From: Aquabacterium humicola
GTDB lineage: Bacteria > Pseudomonadota > Gammaproteobacteria > Burkholderiales > Burkholderiaceae_C
Assembly (NCBI RefSeq): GCF_030167915.1
Contig: NZ_JARGNB010000004.1
Location: 434,001-498,000 of the forward strand
Reading direction: 5' to 3'
Length of the DNA stretch: 64,000 bases
Shown: positions 1-8,833 of the stretch, in pieces
Layout: the number at the start of each line of letters is the position of its first letter
Position numbering within the stretch: position 1 is the stretch's first letter
Translations under genes and position numbers: made by a program
The notes under the pieces: model-generated
What the model was told of the DNA's origin: nothing
Database searches by the model: none
The model's input: the letters and a program-made list of their open reading frames with translations, nothing else

Positions 1-299
1 CGGGACAGGCCGCCAGCCTGATGAACCAGCTCGGGCAGCCGGTGTGGCGCCCGGGCTCGCCGGCCGGCTACGGCGACCTGACGGCGACCTGGGCCGCGCC
101 CGATGCGTTGCTGCGCCGGGTCGAAGCGGCGCAGCGCATGGCCCTGCAGACCGGCGATGCCGTCGATGCCCGTGCGCTGGCGCCGCGCGTGCTGCCGGAC
201 GTGCTGAGCGCCGCCACCGCGCAGGCCCTGGCGCGCGCGGAGAGCGGGAGCACGGCGCTGGCGCTGCTGCTGGTCTCGCCCGAATTCCTCAGGAGATGA
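1..299 (+). CDS. DUF1800 family protein, C-terminal end (partial)
   Basis: The frame is open from the window edge, so only about the last 98 residues are present. They include the segment LGQPVWRPGSPAGYGD and the ending LLLVSPEFLRR, both typical of the C terminus of DUF1800 proteins. The function of this family is not established. Its genes usually sit next to a DUF1501 gene, and that is the case here: the TGA overlaps an upstream ATG of the next frame and an AGGAG just before the stop serves the downstream gene. The two are therefore probably cotranscribed and translationally coupled. Confidence 0.85.
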   Translation, partial: GQAASLMNQLGQPVWRPGSPAGYGDLTATWAAPDALLRRVEAAQRMALQTGDAVDARALAPRVLPDVLSAATAQALARAESGSTALALLLVSPEFLRR

Positions 300-301
300 G
301 C

Positions 302-1447
302 ATGACGCTGGACCGACGCCGCTTCCTGGGCGCTGCCGCGCTGTGCACGGCGTCGCCGGTGCTGTTCGCGCAGGCCGCCACCGAGCGGCGCTTCGTCTTC
401 ATCATCCAGCGCGGCGCGGCCGACGGCCTGAACACCGTCATTCCCTATGCGGAGCCGGCCTATGCCAGCATGCGCGGCGCGCTGGCGATCGATGCGGCCA
501 GCGCGCTGAAGCTGGACGGCACGTTCGCGCTGCATCCGTCGCTGCCGCAGCTGCACGCGCTGTATGCCGACGGCCAGGCGAGCTTCTTCCACGCGGTGGC
601 TTCGCCATACCGCGACCGCTCGCACTTCGATGGCCAGAACGTGCTGGAAACCGGCGGCCGCGCGCCGTACCAGGTGAAGGACGGCTGGATGAACCGGCTG
701 CTGGGCCTGCTGCCGCGCCACGGCAAGGACGCCATCGCCTTTTCACCCGCCGTGCCGATGGCGCTGCGGGGGGCGGTCGAGGTCACCACCTATGCCCCCT
801 CGGCGCTGCCGGTGGCCACCGACGACCTGATGATGCGGGTGGAGCAGCTCTACGCGAAGGACGCGCAGCTGCACGCGATCTGGTCCTCCGCGCTCGACGC
901 CCGGGGCATGGCGGGTGGCATGCCTGGCGGCGAGCGGCGGCAGGACCCGGCCGCGCTCGGCCGCATGGCGGCGCGCTTCCTGGCGCGGGCCGACGGTCCA
1001 CGCCTCGCGATGATCGAGACCGGCGGCTGGGACACGCACAGCGCGCAGAACCCGCGGCTCGCTGGCCAGCTCAGGGGCCTGGACCAGCTGATCGGCGGCT
1101 TGCACGAGGGGCTGGGCGCCGCGTGGTCGCAGACGGTGATCCTGGTGGCGACCGAGTTCGGGCGCACCGTGGCCGCCAACGGCACCGGCGGCACCGACCA
1201 TGGCACCGGTGCGGCAGCCATGCTGGTGGGCGGCGCCGTGCAGGGCGGCCGCGTCGTGGCCGACTGGCCGGGCCTCGCGCCCGCCAACCTGTTCGAAGGA
1301 CGCGACCTTGCGCCGACGCTGGCACTGGACGCGCTGGTGAGCTCGGCGTGTGCCGAGGCGTTCCGGCTCGATCCCGAACGCACCGCGCGCATCCTGTTCC
1401 CGGAATCGGCGCGGGCCGGGCTGGCGCAAGGACTGCTGCGCACCTGA
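302..1447 (+). CDS. DUF1501 family exported protein
   Basis: This 381-residue protein belongs to the DUF1501 family, whose fold is related to sulfatase/alkaline phosphatase-like proteins; its substrate is unknown. The N terminus has a twin-arginine type signal (DRRRFLGAAALC followed by a hydrophobic stretch and AQA), so Tat export is likely. Family landmarks include FIIQRGAADGLNT near residue 40, SPYRDRSHFDGQN near 100, ETGGWDTH near 240 and the C-terminal TEFGRTVAANGTGGTDHGTG. An in-frame ATG exists at 296, but AGGAG at 291-295 gives proper spacing only to the ATG at 302. It pairs with the upstream DUF1800 gene. Confidence 0.88.
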   Translation: MTLDRRRFLGAAALCTASPVLFAQAATERRFVFIIQRGAADGLNTVIPYAEPAYASMRGALAIDAASALKLDGTFALHPSLPQLHALYADGQASFFHAVASPYRDRSHFDGQNVLETGGRAPYQVKDGWMNRLLGLLPRHGKDAIAFSPAVPMALRGAVEVTTYAPSALPVATDDLMMRVEQLYAKDAQLHAIWSSALDARGMAGGMPGGERRQDPAALGRMAARFLARADGPRLAMIETGGWDTHSAQNPRLAGQLRGLDQLIGGLHEGLGAAWSQTVILVATEFGRTVAANGTGGTDHGTGAAAMLVGGAVQGGRVVADWPGLAPANLFEGRDLAPTLALDALVSSACAEAFRLDPERTARILFPESARAGLAQGLLRT

Positions 1448-1471
1448 GCCCGGGGCCCGCCGGACGGCGCG

Positions 1472-2233
1472 TCAGGCGGTCGACGCCGGTGTCAGCCTGA
1501 TGATCGCGAAGGTCGCGCCGAACGGGTCCATCAGCACCGAGAAGCGGCCGACGCCCGGGATGTCCGCCGGCGGCATCATCACCGTGCCCTTCAGCGCCTG
1601 CGCCTGGTCCGCGGTGGCATCGGCATCGGCCACCGCCACGTAGGGCACCCACATCGTCGGCATGTCGTCGCCGCACTGCATGATGCCGCCGCGGCTCTGG
1701 CCGCCCTTGGCCAGCATGTAGTAGGTGCCCTGCTCGCCCATGTCCATCGTGTCGTGGCCGTAGCCGAAGGCGGCCTCGTAGAAGGCCAGCGCGCGCCGCG
1801 CGTCGCCGGTCCACAGCTCGTTCCAGCACCACTGGCCGGGCGGCGCCTGCGGCACGTCGGGCCGGTCGCCCTGCGTGCTCTTCCACAGCGAGACCACCGC
1901 GCCGGTCGGATCGGTGATGGTCGCGCCGCGGCCGACGGCGCCGAAGTCGGCCGGCGCCTGCAGCGACTTCGCGCCGGCGGCCAGCGCGGTGCGGTGGCTG
2001 TGGTCGACGTCCTGCACCGACAGGTAGCTGCGCCATTGCGTCGCTTCGCCCGCCTTCGCGGTGACGAAGCCGCCGATGCCGTCGCTGCCGTTCATGATCA
2101 GCGGGTAGCGCTCGTCGCCGATCGGCATCAGCTCGACATGCCAGCCGAGCAGGCGCTCGTAGAAGCCGCGCGCCGCCGCCGGGTCGGGCGACAGGTGTTC
2201 GAACCAGACGAATTTGCCGGGCAGGTGGTCCAT
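1472..2233 (-). CDS. VOC family protein with two glyoxalase-like modules
   Basis: The 253-residue product carries two vicinal-oxygen-chelate modules in tandem, roughly residues 8-120 and 135-248. Each has the beta-alpha-beta-beta-beta pattern with recurring phrases such as FVWFEHLSPDPAAARGFYERLLGW and the echoing ELWTGDARRALAFYEAAFGYG. The two-module layout is that of the CFP32/27-kDa antigen-like subgroup. The specific reaction cannot be told from sequence; members include lyases, dioxygenases and resistance proteins. It is convergent with the DUF1501 gene, with a 24-bp gap. There is no signal peptide, so it is probably cytoplasmic. Confidence 0.85.
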   Translation of the reverse strand: MDHLPGKFVWFEHLSPDPAAARGFYERLLGWHVELMPIGDERYPLIMNGSDGIGGFVTAKAGEATQWRSYLSVQDVDHSHRTALAAGAKSLQAPADFGAVGRGATITDPTGAVVSLWKSTQGDRPDVPQAPPGQWCWNELWTGDARRALAFYEAAFGYGHDTMDMGEQGTYYMLAKGGQSRGGIMQCGDDMPTMWVPYVAVADADATADQAQALKGTVMMPPADIPGVGRFSVLMDPFGATFAIIRLTPASTA

Positions 2234-2315
2234 GGTGCGCCTCGCTTCGGTCCGTTGAAGGGGGCGACCAGCATAGACCTCGGGCCGCTGGCTGAACAGG
2301 GCGCCGACCCGCGCG

Positions 2316-2329
2316 CCCCCTCGGGGGGG
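2316..2329 (-). terminator. G/C hairpin just downstream of amrS
   Basis: A run of five C and a run of seven G separated by TC form a short hairpin a few bases beyond the amrS stop codon. No U-tract follows, so termination is only possible, not shown. Confidence 0.3.
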
Positions 2330-2334
2330 GTCCA

Positions 2335-3420
2335 CTACGCCAGCCGTACCGGGATGCGCCGCGGACCGAAGCCGCGCGTGAACGCCGGCGCGAAGCGGCC
2401 GGCGAGCGCGTGGCCGCAATCCGGGCAGCCGCCCTCGGGCGTCACGCGGTACGCGCCGATGCGATACCAGTCGCGCTCGATCAGCCGCGCGCCGCAGCCC
2501 GCGCAATAGGTGCTGCCGCCGTCGCCGTCGTGCACGTTGCCGGTGTAGACATGCTGCAGCCCCCGGTCCAGCGCGATGCGGCGCGCGCGCGTCAGCGTGG
2601 ACGGCGGCGTCGCCGGCCGGTCGTTCATCTTGTAGTCGGGGTGGAAGGCGGTGAAGTGCAGCGGCACCTGCGGGCCCAGGTGCTCGTGCAGCCAGCGGCT
2701 CATCGCGTCGAGCTCGGCGTCGCTGTCGTTGAGGCCGGGGATCAGCAGCGTGGTGATCTCGAGCCAGCAGTCGGTCTCGTGCCGGATGTACTGCAGCGTG
2801 TCGAGCACCGGCGCCAGGTGCGCACCCGTCTGCTGGAAGTAGAAGTCCTCGGTGAAGCCCTTCAGGTCGACGTTGGCCGCGTCCATCTTGCGATAGAACT
2901 CGCGCCGCGGCTCGGCATGCATGTAGCCCGCGGTGACCGCGACGGTCTTCACGCCGCGTTCGTGCGCCGCGTCGGCGCAGTCCATCGCGTACTCGGCGAA
3001 GATCACCGGGTCGTTGTAGGTGAAGGCGACACTGCGGCAGCCGGTGTCGACCGCTGCCTGCGCCAGCGCCTCGGGCGTCGCGGCATCCATCAGCCGGTCC
3101 ATCTCGCGGCTCTTCGAGATGTCCCAGTTCTGGCAGAACTTGCAGGCCAGGTTGCAGCCCGCGGTGCCGAAGGACAGCACGCTGGAGCCGGGGTAGAAAT
3201 GGTTCAGCGGCTTCTTCTCGATCGGGTCGACGCAGAAGCCCGAGCTGCGGCCCCAGGTCGTCAGCATCATCTCGTCGCCCACCCGCTGGCGCACGAAGCA
3301 CAGGCCGCGCTGGCCCTCGTGCAGCCGGCAGTCGCGCGGGCACAGGTCGCACTGCAGGCGGCCGTCGTCGAGCCGGTGCCACCAGCGGCCCGGATGCAGC
3401 GACTCGTCGAGCACGCTCAT
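2335..3420 (-). CDS. amrS: AmmeMemoRadiSam system radical SAM enzyme
   Basis: This 361-residue radical SAM protein has the cluster-binding motif CNLACKFCQNW (CxxxCxxC). It also has a N-terminal cysteine group CDLCPRDC and a C-terminal zinc-ribbon-like pair (CAGCG, CPDCG). This arrangement is the hallmark of the AmrS family, named from its co-occurrence with AMMECR1 and MEMO proteins; the reaction is not firmly established to my knowledge. The start ATG overlaps the stop of the upstream amrB-amrA fusion (ATGA), so the two are translationally coupled and likely make one functional unit. Confidence 0.92.
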   Translation of the reverse strand: MSVLDESLHPGRWWHRLDDGRLQCDLCPRDCRLHEGQRGLCFVRQRVGDEMMLTTWGRSSGFCVDPIEKKPLNHFYPGSSVLSFGTAGCNLACKFCQNWDISKSREMDRLMDAATPEALAQAAVDTGCRSVAFTYNDPVIFAEYAMDCADAAHERGVKTVAVTAGYMHAEPRREFYRKMDAANVDLKGFTEDFYFQQTGAHLAPVLDTLQYIRHETDCWLEITTLLIPGLNDSDAELDAMSRWLHEHLGPQVPLHFTAFHPDYKMNDRPATPPSTLTRARRIALDRGLQHVYTGNVHDGDGGSTYCAGCGARLIERDWYRIGAYRVTPEGGCPDCGHALAGRFAPAFTRGFGPRRIPVRLA

Positions 3421-4781
3421 CGCTCGTCTTCCTCGAACTTCTCGACGCTGTAGCGCGACAGGCGCAGGTCCGCTGCCCAGAAGTCGGGCGGCAGCCCCGC
3501 CTTGTGCCTCAGCGCCCGCAGGAAGGCTTCCGGCTCGCGCAGTTCCTCCCACACCTGCGGCAGGAAGGTTGCACGCGTCTCGCGCCAGTCGAGGATCACG
3601 CCGTCGATGCCGGGCCGCAGCGCGGCGAGCGCCTGCGCTTCGTCGCGCGCGGGGATCTCCACCGCCGGCCCGAGCAGCGACACCTCGACCTGCAGGCCCG
3701 GCCACTCCTCGCGCGTCAGCGGGGCGAAGCGGCCGTCGTGGAAGGCGGCGGCGATGGCGTTCTGGCGCACGTCGGTCCCCAAGGGCCGCGTCGCTTCCAG
3801 GCGGCCGACGCAGCCGCGCAGGCGGCCGTCGGTGCTGCGCAGGGTCACGAACGTGGCGCCGGGCTGGCCGAAGTCCGGCGGGTCGCGGTGGCGCGCGGCC
3901 TGCAGGCCGAGCTCGCCGGCGATGGCCGCGCGCGCGGCGGCGATCAGCGCGGGGCCCAGCGTCGCCGGATCGTCTTCGGGGCTTTCCGGCTCGAAGGCGA
4001 TCGACGCGTAGCCGACGACGCGGCGCGCATCGCCCTCGGCGCTGTCGGCCGAGGTGCACTGCGCCAGCAGCCGCGGCGCCAGGCCTTCTTCGCGCGCGAC
4101 CTGCAGCGCGCCGTTCAACGCCGCGGCGCCGCAGGCCTCGTCGCCTTCGAGCTCGCCGTCGAACTGCAGGATGCGCTCGACGGTGGAATGGTCGCGCTGC
4201 TGCGCGTCGCTCTCGCTCAGGTAGTGCGACAGGTCGGAGCTGACGATCACCAGCGTCTCGTCGCCACCCCACAGGCGCCGCACGACCGCGCCGACCTCGT
4301 CGCGCGTCGCCTGGCCGACGACCAGCGGCACCAGCGTGAAGCCGTGACCGAGCACGGCCTGCAGGAAGGGCAGCTGCACCTCGATCGCGTGCTCGTGGGC
4401 ATGGGCGGCGCCGCTGTGCATCACCTGCGGCAGGTCGTCGAGCGCGTCGATCGCCGCCGCGTCGATCGGCACACGGCCGAGCGGGGTCTCGAATTCGGAA
4501 GCGCTGGGCAGCGCCAGGCCGCGCAGTGGCACGCGGTGCGCCGGCGCCAGCAGCACGACGCGGGTGATGCGCTTGCGCCAGGGCGCCAGCAGCGCGATGC
4601 CGTGCGCGGCGCAGTCGCCGCTGTAGACATAGCCGGCATGCGGCAGCACCAGCAGCTTCGGCGGCCGCGCGCGCGGCGCTTCCGGCCGGACATGCGACAG
4701 GTGCCTGGCCACGCTGCGGCTCAGCGCCGCGGCGTCGCCCGGATAGAAGGTGCCGGCAACGGCAGCGGGACGGATGGCCAT
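3417..4781 (-). CDS. amrBA: AmmeMemoRadiSam system protein, MEMO1-AMMECR1 fusion
   Basis: This 454-residue protein fuses two families normally encoded separately. Residues about 1-265 are MEMO1-like (AmrB): FYPGD, LPHAGYVYSG, LLAPAHR, HAHEHAIEVQLPFL and SSDLSHYLS. Residues about 280-450 are AMMECR1-like (AmrA): FVTLRSTDGRLRGCVGRLEATRPL and VEVSLLGPAVEI. The two MEMO1 metal-site histidines (HAGY, APAHR) and a cysteine before TSAD at the expected place are present. The ATG at 4781 is preferred over a TTG six bases upstream because it follows a G-rich ribosome site. The gene overlaps amrS by four bases. Confidence 0.92.
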   Translation of the reverse strand: MAIRPAAVAGTFYPGDAAALSRSVARHLSHVRPEAPRARPPKLLVLPHAGYVYSGDCAAHGIALLAPWRKRITRVVLLAPAHRVPLRGLALPSASEFETPLGRVPIDAAAIDALDDLPQVMHSGAAHAHEHAIEVQLPFLQAVLGHGFTLVPLVVGQATRDEVGAVVRRLWGGDETLVIVSSDLSHYLSESDAQQRDHSTVERILQFDGELEGDEACGAAALNGALQVAREEGLAPRLLAQCTSADSAEGDARRVVGYASIAFEPESPEDDPATLGPALIAAARAAIAGELGLQAARHRDPPDFGQPGATFVTLRSTDGRLRGCVGRLEATRPLGTDVRQNAIAAAFHDGRFAPLTREEWPGLQVEVSLLGPAVEIPARDEAQALAALRPGIDGVILDWRETRATFLPQVWEELREPEAFLRALRHKAGLPPDFWAADLRLSRYSVEKFEEDER

Positions 4782-4851
4782 GTGCAACCCCCAGGACTAC
4801 TGTCAGTGTGGGTCGCGAGGGCCAAAGTTCAAGCGGCCGTCTGCGGTCAAT

Positions 4852-4974
4852 TCAGCGGCGCGGCCGCCACGCCCGGGCGCGCAGCAGCGCCCAGCATTCG
4901 AAGAGGCCGGCGAGCAGCGTCGCGGCGACGGCCAGCGCGGGATGGGTGACGAGGCGGTGCAGGCGGGCGCTCAT
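4852..4974 (-). CDS. small membrane-spanning protein, 40 residues
   Basis: A short open frame encodes 40 residues starting MSARLHRLVTHPALAV. It has one predicted membrane helix (about residues 12-31) between a basic N terminus and the very basic tail RARAWRPRR. I do not recognise a family. It sits upstream of the amr operon in the same direction, 71 bp away, and may be the first gene of that transcript. The helix with positive ends argues for a real peptide rather than chance, but the ribosome site (GAAAGGCCGCC) is only moderate. Confidence 0.5.
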   Translation of the reverse strand: MSARLHRLVTHPALAVAATLLAGLFECWALLRARAWRPRR

Positions 4975-5095
4975 GGCGGCCTTTCGCGAACGGGCGAAGC
5001 GGCCACCCTAGAACGCGGCGGTGACGGCGCGGTGACAGGGCGATGACAGCGCGGCGCCCGTCAGCGGCGATGTCAGCCGCGATGGCCGCGCCAGC

Positions 5096-5764
5096 TCAGC
5101 GCGGGCCGAGCACCTGCAGCAACCATTGATTCAGCGCCGCAATCTCTTCGATGCAGACCGAATGCTCCATCGGGTACTCGTGCCAGTCGACTTCGTGGCC
5201 GAACTCCACCAGCGCATCGCGCGCGGCGATGCCGCGCAGCAGCGGCACGACGCCGTCGTCGCGGCCATGCGCCAGGAACACCGGCACGCCGGCATTCGCG
5301 GCATGGCGCTCCTGCGCGGTGCTGGTCGCCAGCGGCAGGTAGCCGGACATCCCGGCCAGGCCCGCCAGCCGGCGCCCGTAGCGCAGGCCGGCCAGCAGCG
5401 TGATGGCGCAGCCCTGCGAGAAGCCGGCCAGCACGATGCGCTCGGCCGGCATGCCGCGCGCGACCTCGCGCTCGAGCAGCGCATGCACCAGCGCCAGCGA
5501 TTCGCGCAAGCCGCCTTCGTCCTCGCGGCGCACGAGGTCGTTGCCGAGGATGTCGTACCAGGCGCGCATGCGGTAGCCGCCGTTGATCGTCACCGGCCGC
5601 ACCGGCGCGCGCGGCATCAGGTAGCGCACCGGGCCGAGCGCCGAGAGGTCGAGCTCGTCGCACATCGGCAGGAAGTCGGTGCCGTCGGCGCCCAGGCCGT
5701 GCAGCACGATGACGCTGGTCACCGGCTCGCCGGCGGGGTGGAGTTCGATCGTCGCGAGGTCCAT
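5096..5764 (-). CDS. carboxylesterase/phospholipase family serine hydrolase
   Basis: The 222-residue alpha/beta hydrolase is of the carboxylesterase/acyl-protein-thioesterase type (abhydrolase_2). It has VIVLHGLGADGTDF with the oxyanion-hole region, the nucleophile elbow GFSQGC near residue 115, the acid in LAHGRDDGVVP and the histidine in PMEHSVC near 200. The length is normal for the family. It probably hydrolyses short-chain esters in the cytoplasm, since no signal peptide is visible. It is divergent from the peptidase gene at 5852. Confidence 0.9.
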   Translation of the reverse strand: MDLATIELHPAGEPVTSVIVLHGLGADGTDFLPMCDELDLSALGPVRYLMPRAPVRPVTINGGYRMRAWYDILGNDLVRREDEGGLRESLALVHALLEREVARGMPAERIVLAGFSQGCAITLLAGLRYGRRLAGLAGMSGYLPLATSTAQERHAANAGVPVFLAHGRDDGVVPLLRGIAARDALVEFGHEVDWHEYPMEHSVCIEEIAALNQWLLQVLGPR

Positions 5765-5851
5765 CGACAGGCCGTCCGGTGAAGGTGAGTGACACGCATC
5801 GTACGCGGCCGCATCACCGCGTCACATGCCCGAGCTAGGGTGGCAGGCGGC

Positions 5852-6883
5852 ATGCCCGACCACGCTGTCTCCCCCCCGCTGACCGAGCTCGCCGAGCTGC
5901 AGGCGCTGATCGCCGCCGGCGGCCCGGGGCTGCAGGCGCGGGTCGCCGGCGAGGTCGCGGTCGGCCGCGAGCGGCTGCCGCTGTGGGTCGTCACGCTCGG
6001 CAACCCGGCGCCGGACCGGCCCGGCTTCGGCGTCTTCGGGGGCGTGCACGGGCTGGAGCGCATCGGCGCAGAAGTGGCGCTGGCGTTCCTGCGCGGCCTG
6101 GTCATGCGCCTGCGCTGGGATACGACCCTGGAGCGCCTGCTGGAGGACCTGCGCATCGTCGTGATGCCGCTGGTCAACCCGGGCGGCCTGCGGCTGGCGA
6201 CGCGCGCGAACCCGCAGGGTATCGACCTGATGCGCAACGCGCCGGTGGACGGCGACGACCGCACGCCCTGGCTGCTGGGCGGCCACCGGCTGTCGCCGCG
6301 GCTGCCCTGGTACCGCGGGCCCGAAGGCGCGCCGATGCAGCCGGAGGCCCGTGCGCTGTGCGAGGTGGTCGAGGCCGAGCTGCTGCCGCGGCCCTTCGCC
6401 CTGACGGTGGACTGCCACTCCGGCTTCGGGCTGCACGACCGGCTGTGGTTTCCGTTCGCGCACACCGCGCGGCCGTTCCCGCACCTGGCCGAGCTGCAGG
6501 CCTTCAGCGACATCCTCGACCAGTCGCTGCCCCAGCACCCCTACCTGCTGGAGCCGCAGAGCCGGCAGTACCGCGCCCACGGCGACCTGTGGGACCACCT
6601 GGTGCTGCAGGCCGCCGCGCGCCCGCGGCCGCCGGTGCTGCTGCCGCTGACGCTGGAGATGGGCTCGTGGTTGTGGGTCAAGAAGAACCCGCGCCAGCTG
6701 TTCTCGCGGCTGGGGCTCTTCAACCCGCTGATCGGCCACCGCCAGCAGCGCGTGCTGCGGCGCCACCTGGCCTGGCTGGACTTCGCTGCCCGCGCCGCGG
6801 CCAGTGCGGCGCGCTGGCTGCCGCAGGGTATCGAGCGCGGCCGATGCGCCGACGCGGCGCTCGCCCGCTGGTATCGGGGCTGA
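5852..6883 (+). CDS. M14-family zinc carboxypeptidase-like protein
   Basis: This 343-residue protein looks like an M14 metallopeptidase. VHGLER supplies the HxxE zinc ligands near residue 69, LVNPGGLRLATRANPQGIDL is the substrate-binding region, DCHSGFG gives the third zinc ligand near 190, and TLEMGSW holds the probable catalytic glutamate near 269. No signal peptide is seen, so it is likely intracellular. The frame extends upstream to 5789, but the ATG at 5852 (MPDHAV) follows GGCAGGCGG and fits the family better. The substrate is unknown. Confidence 0.85.
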   Translation: MPDHAVSPPLTELAELQALIAAGGPGLQARVAGEVAVGRERLPLWVVTLGNPAPDRPGFGVFGGVHGLERIGAEVALAFLRGLVMRLRWDTTLERLLEDLRIVVMPLVNPGGLRLATRANPQGIDLMRNAPVDGDDRTPWLLGGHRLSPRLPWYRGPEGAPMQPEARALCEVVEAELLPRPFALTVDCHSGFGLHDRLWFPFAHTARPFPHLAELQAFSDILDQSLPQHPYLLEPQSRQYRAHGDLWDHLVLQAAARPRPPVLLPLTLEMGSWLWVKKNPRQLFSRLGLFNPLIGHRQQRVLRRHLAWLDFAARAAASAARWLPQGIERGRCADAALARWYRG

Positions 6884-6930
6884 CATCGGGGCTGACCCGC
6901 CCGCCCGGTCATCCCTGGTCACCATCCCGG

Positions 6931-6960
6931 TTGGCCGGGAATACGTTCGCCGCCTACACT
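6931..6960 (+). promoter_or_regulatory. possible sigma-70 promoter for the TPR protein gene
   Basis: TTGGCC at 6931-6936 and TACACT at 6955-6960 are separated by 18 bp inside the 220-bp gap before the gene at 7104. The match is fair, and the gap is otherwise featureless. Confidence 0.35.
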
Positions 6961-7103
6961 CTCGCCCTTGCGGTTGACCGGCCCCCGCGCCCACATCACG
7001 TTGTCGGCGGCGGACAGCGTCCGAAACACGGACCCCCGATGTCGGCGCCGCAGCACCCCTCGTTCGTTCTCCCTACCATCCCCGCTCAGCAGGACTCTTC
7101 GGC

Positions 7104-8402
7104 ATGTTCGCGAACCGTTTCTCCGCGCGCCCGCACCGTGCAGCGCTCGTCTCTTCCCTGCTGTGTGCGCTGCTGGTCTCAGCCGCGCCGGTGGGCGCGC
7201 AGACCGCTGCACCGGCCTCGGCCGCCAGCGCACCCGCCGGCCCCACGGTGCGCGCGGAGGTCGCCAATCCGCTGAATGCGGCGCAGACGATGATCCGCGC
7301 CAACCAGGGCAAGGAGGCGCTGGCCAAGGTCGCCGAGGCCGAAGGCGTGCCGAACCTGACGCCGTACGAGCAGCACACGATCAACCACACCAAGGCGGTG
7401 GCGGCGCTGGCCGCCGGCGATCCGGCGCTGTCGTTGTCGCTGTTCGAGAAGGTGCTGGCCTCGAGTTTCATGCCCGAGAAGGACCGGCTGCCGATCACCG
7501 AATCGGCGGTGCGCCTGGCGATCCAGTCCAAGAACCATGCGAAGGCGATCGAGCACCTGAAGAGCTACAAGCAGCAGGGCGGCAACGACGGGGCCCTGCT
7601 GCGCGCCCATGCCCAGCTGCTGGCCGAGACCAACGACTTCGCCGGGGCGATCGCCGAGGCCAAGGCGCAGATCGCCGCCGAGACCGCCGCCGGCCGCAAG
7701 CCGCCGGAAACGCTGTACCGCGTGCTCGGCTACAGCCAGCAGAAGGCCAACGACACCGCCGGCTACGTGCAGACGCTGGAGCAGCTGGTGCAGCAGTACC
7801 CGACGCCAGACTACTGGGCCGACCTGCTGTCGCGCATCGTGCGCAAGCCCGGCTTCTCCGACGACCGCCTGCGCCTGGACGTGTACCGCCTGCAGCGCTC
7901 GCTGGGCGTGAAGCTCGAAGGCGAAGAGATCGCCGACATGGCTCAGCGCGCGATGCTGATCGGCCTGCCCGCCGAGGCCAAGGCGCTGCTCGACGAGGGT
8001 TACGGCGCCGGTCTGCTCGGCAAGGGCAAGGATGCCGCGGCTCAGGCCAAGCTGCGCGACCAGGCCAACAAGGCCGCCGCGCAGGATGCGAAGGCGCTGG
8101 CCGAGAACGAAGCCGCGGCCCAGAAGGCCAAAGACGGCACCGCGCTGGTGAATCTGGGCATGGCGGTGGCCGGCACCGGCGCCTGGGACAAGGCGGCGAC
8201 CCTGATTGAACAGGGCATCGCGAAGGGCGGCCTGCGCCGCGCCGACGAGGCCGCGCTGCACCTGGGCTACGTGCAATGGCGCGCCGGCCGCAGCGACGAT
8301 GCCCTGCGCAGCTTTGGCGGCGTCAAGGGGGCCGACGAAGGCACCAACGACCTCGCGCGGCTGTGGGCCTACCACGTGCGCGCGGCGGCGAAGAAGTCCT
8401 GA
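7104..8402 (+). CDS. exported tetratricopeptide-type repeat protein
   Basis: The 432-residue product begins with a clear Sec signal (basic MFANRFSARPHR, hydrophobic core, cleavage near VGAQ). It is then entirely helical, with TPR-like repeats such as GDPALSLSLFEKVL and the C-terminal AALHLGYVQWRAGRSDDALRSF. Residues about 315-340 are alanine/lysine-rich and may form a coiled coil. I do not recognise a characterised family; similar periplasmic TPR proteins occur in Burkholderiales. It probably mediates protein contacts in the periplasm. It stands alone, convergent with the next gene. Confidence 0.85.
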   Translation: MFANRFSARPHRAALVSSLLCALLVSAAPVGAQTAAPASAASAPAGPTVRAEVANPLNAAQTMIRANQGKEALAKVAEAEGVPNLTPYEQHTINHTKAVAALAAGDPALSLSLFEKVLASSFMPEKDRLPITESAVRLAIQSKNHAKAIEHLKSYKQQGGNDGALLRAHAQLLAETNDFAGAIAEAKAQIAAETAAGRKPPETLYRVLGYSQQKANDTAGYVQTLEQLVQQYPTPDYWADLLSRIVRKPGFSDDRLRLDVYRLQRSLGVKLEGEEIADMAQRAMLIGLPAEAKALLDEGYGAGLLGKGKDAAAQAKLRDQANKAAAQDAKALAENEAAAQKAKDGTALVNLGMAVAGTGAWDKAATLIEQGIAKGGLRRADEAALHLGYVQWRAGRSDDALRSFGGVKGADEGTNDLARLWAYHVRAAAKKS

Positions 8403-8473
8403 TCGGGGATCGGTCGGCGACGCGGGTGCAGGCCCGCGTCGGCGGGCAGGAGTGAAGCGACGTGAGGGCCCGC

Positions 8474-8749
8474 TCAGCGGCCGCCGAAGTACTGGTCGAA
8501 CAGCGCGTCGCCCTCGAGCTCGCGCATCTGCAGGCCGTCGAGCGCTTCGCGGAAGATGCCCGGCAGGCCGGCCGGCGCCGGGGCGCCCTCGGCGCGCGCG
8601 ATCTCGCCGGCCAGCGTGCCGTGGCGGCGGTAGTGCGCCAGGATCTGCGACAGCGGCGGCGTGTCCGCCGCGGCCTCGGCCGGCGCCCACGGCGACGCCG
8701 CGGCGCCGGTGGCCGGAGACGGTGTCGATGAGCGCAGGCGTGCAGTCAT
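8474..8749 (-). CDS. small hypothetical protein, 91 residues
   Basis: A 91-residue protein with an Ala/Pro-rich first third and a more ordered second half (SQILAHYRRHGTLAGEIARA ending FDQYFGGR). I do not recognise it. It lacks a signal peptide or membrane helix. It lies between two oppositely oriented larger genes, where no other frame is convincing. The conserved-looking C-terminal aromatic motif argues for a genuine gene. Confidence 0.6.
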   Translation of the reverse strand: MTARLRSSTPSPATGAAASPWAPAEAAADTPPLSQILAHYRRHGTLAGEIARAEGAPAPAGLPGIFREALDGLQMRELEGDALFDQYFGGR

Positions 8750-8833
8750 GCGCCCATCCTAGGGTTTGTCCGTCTCCAGTGATCCGTGGATCAGCCGGGC
8801 GACGACCCGTCAGATCTGGTTACACACGCCGGG

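Noticed and set aside
2410-3453. Plus-strand frame opposite amrS
   Set aside because: It lies wholly within amrS, is Val/Arg/Ala-rich, and has no family resemblance.
2335-4781. AmrS as the maturase of the PKGGW peptide, since it is a radical SAM enzyme in the same window
   Set aside because: The two loci are more than 30 kb apart and AmrS belongs with its own fused partner; nothing in the sequence links them.
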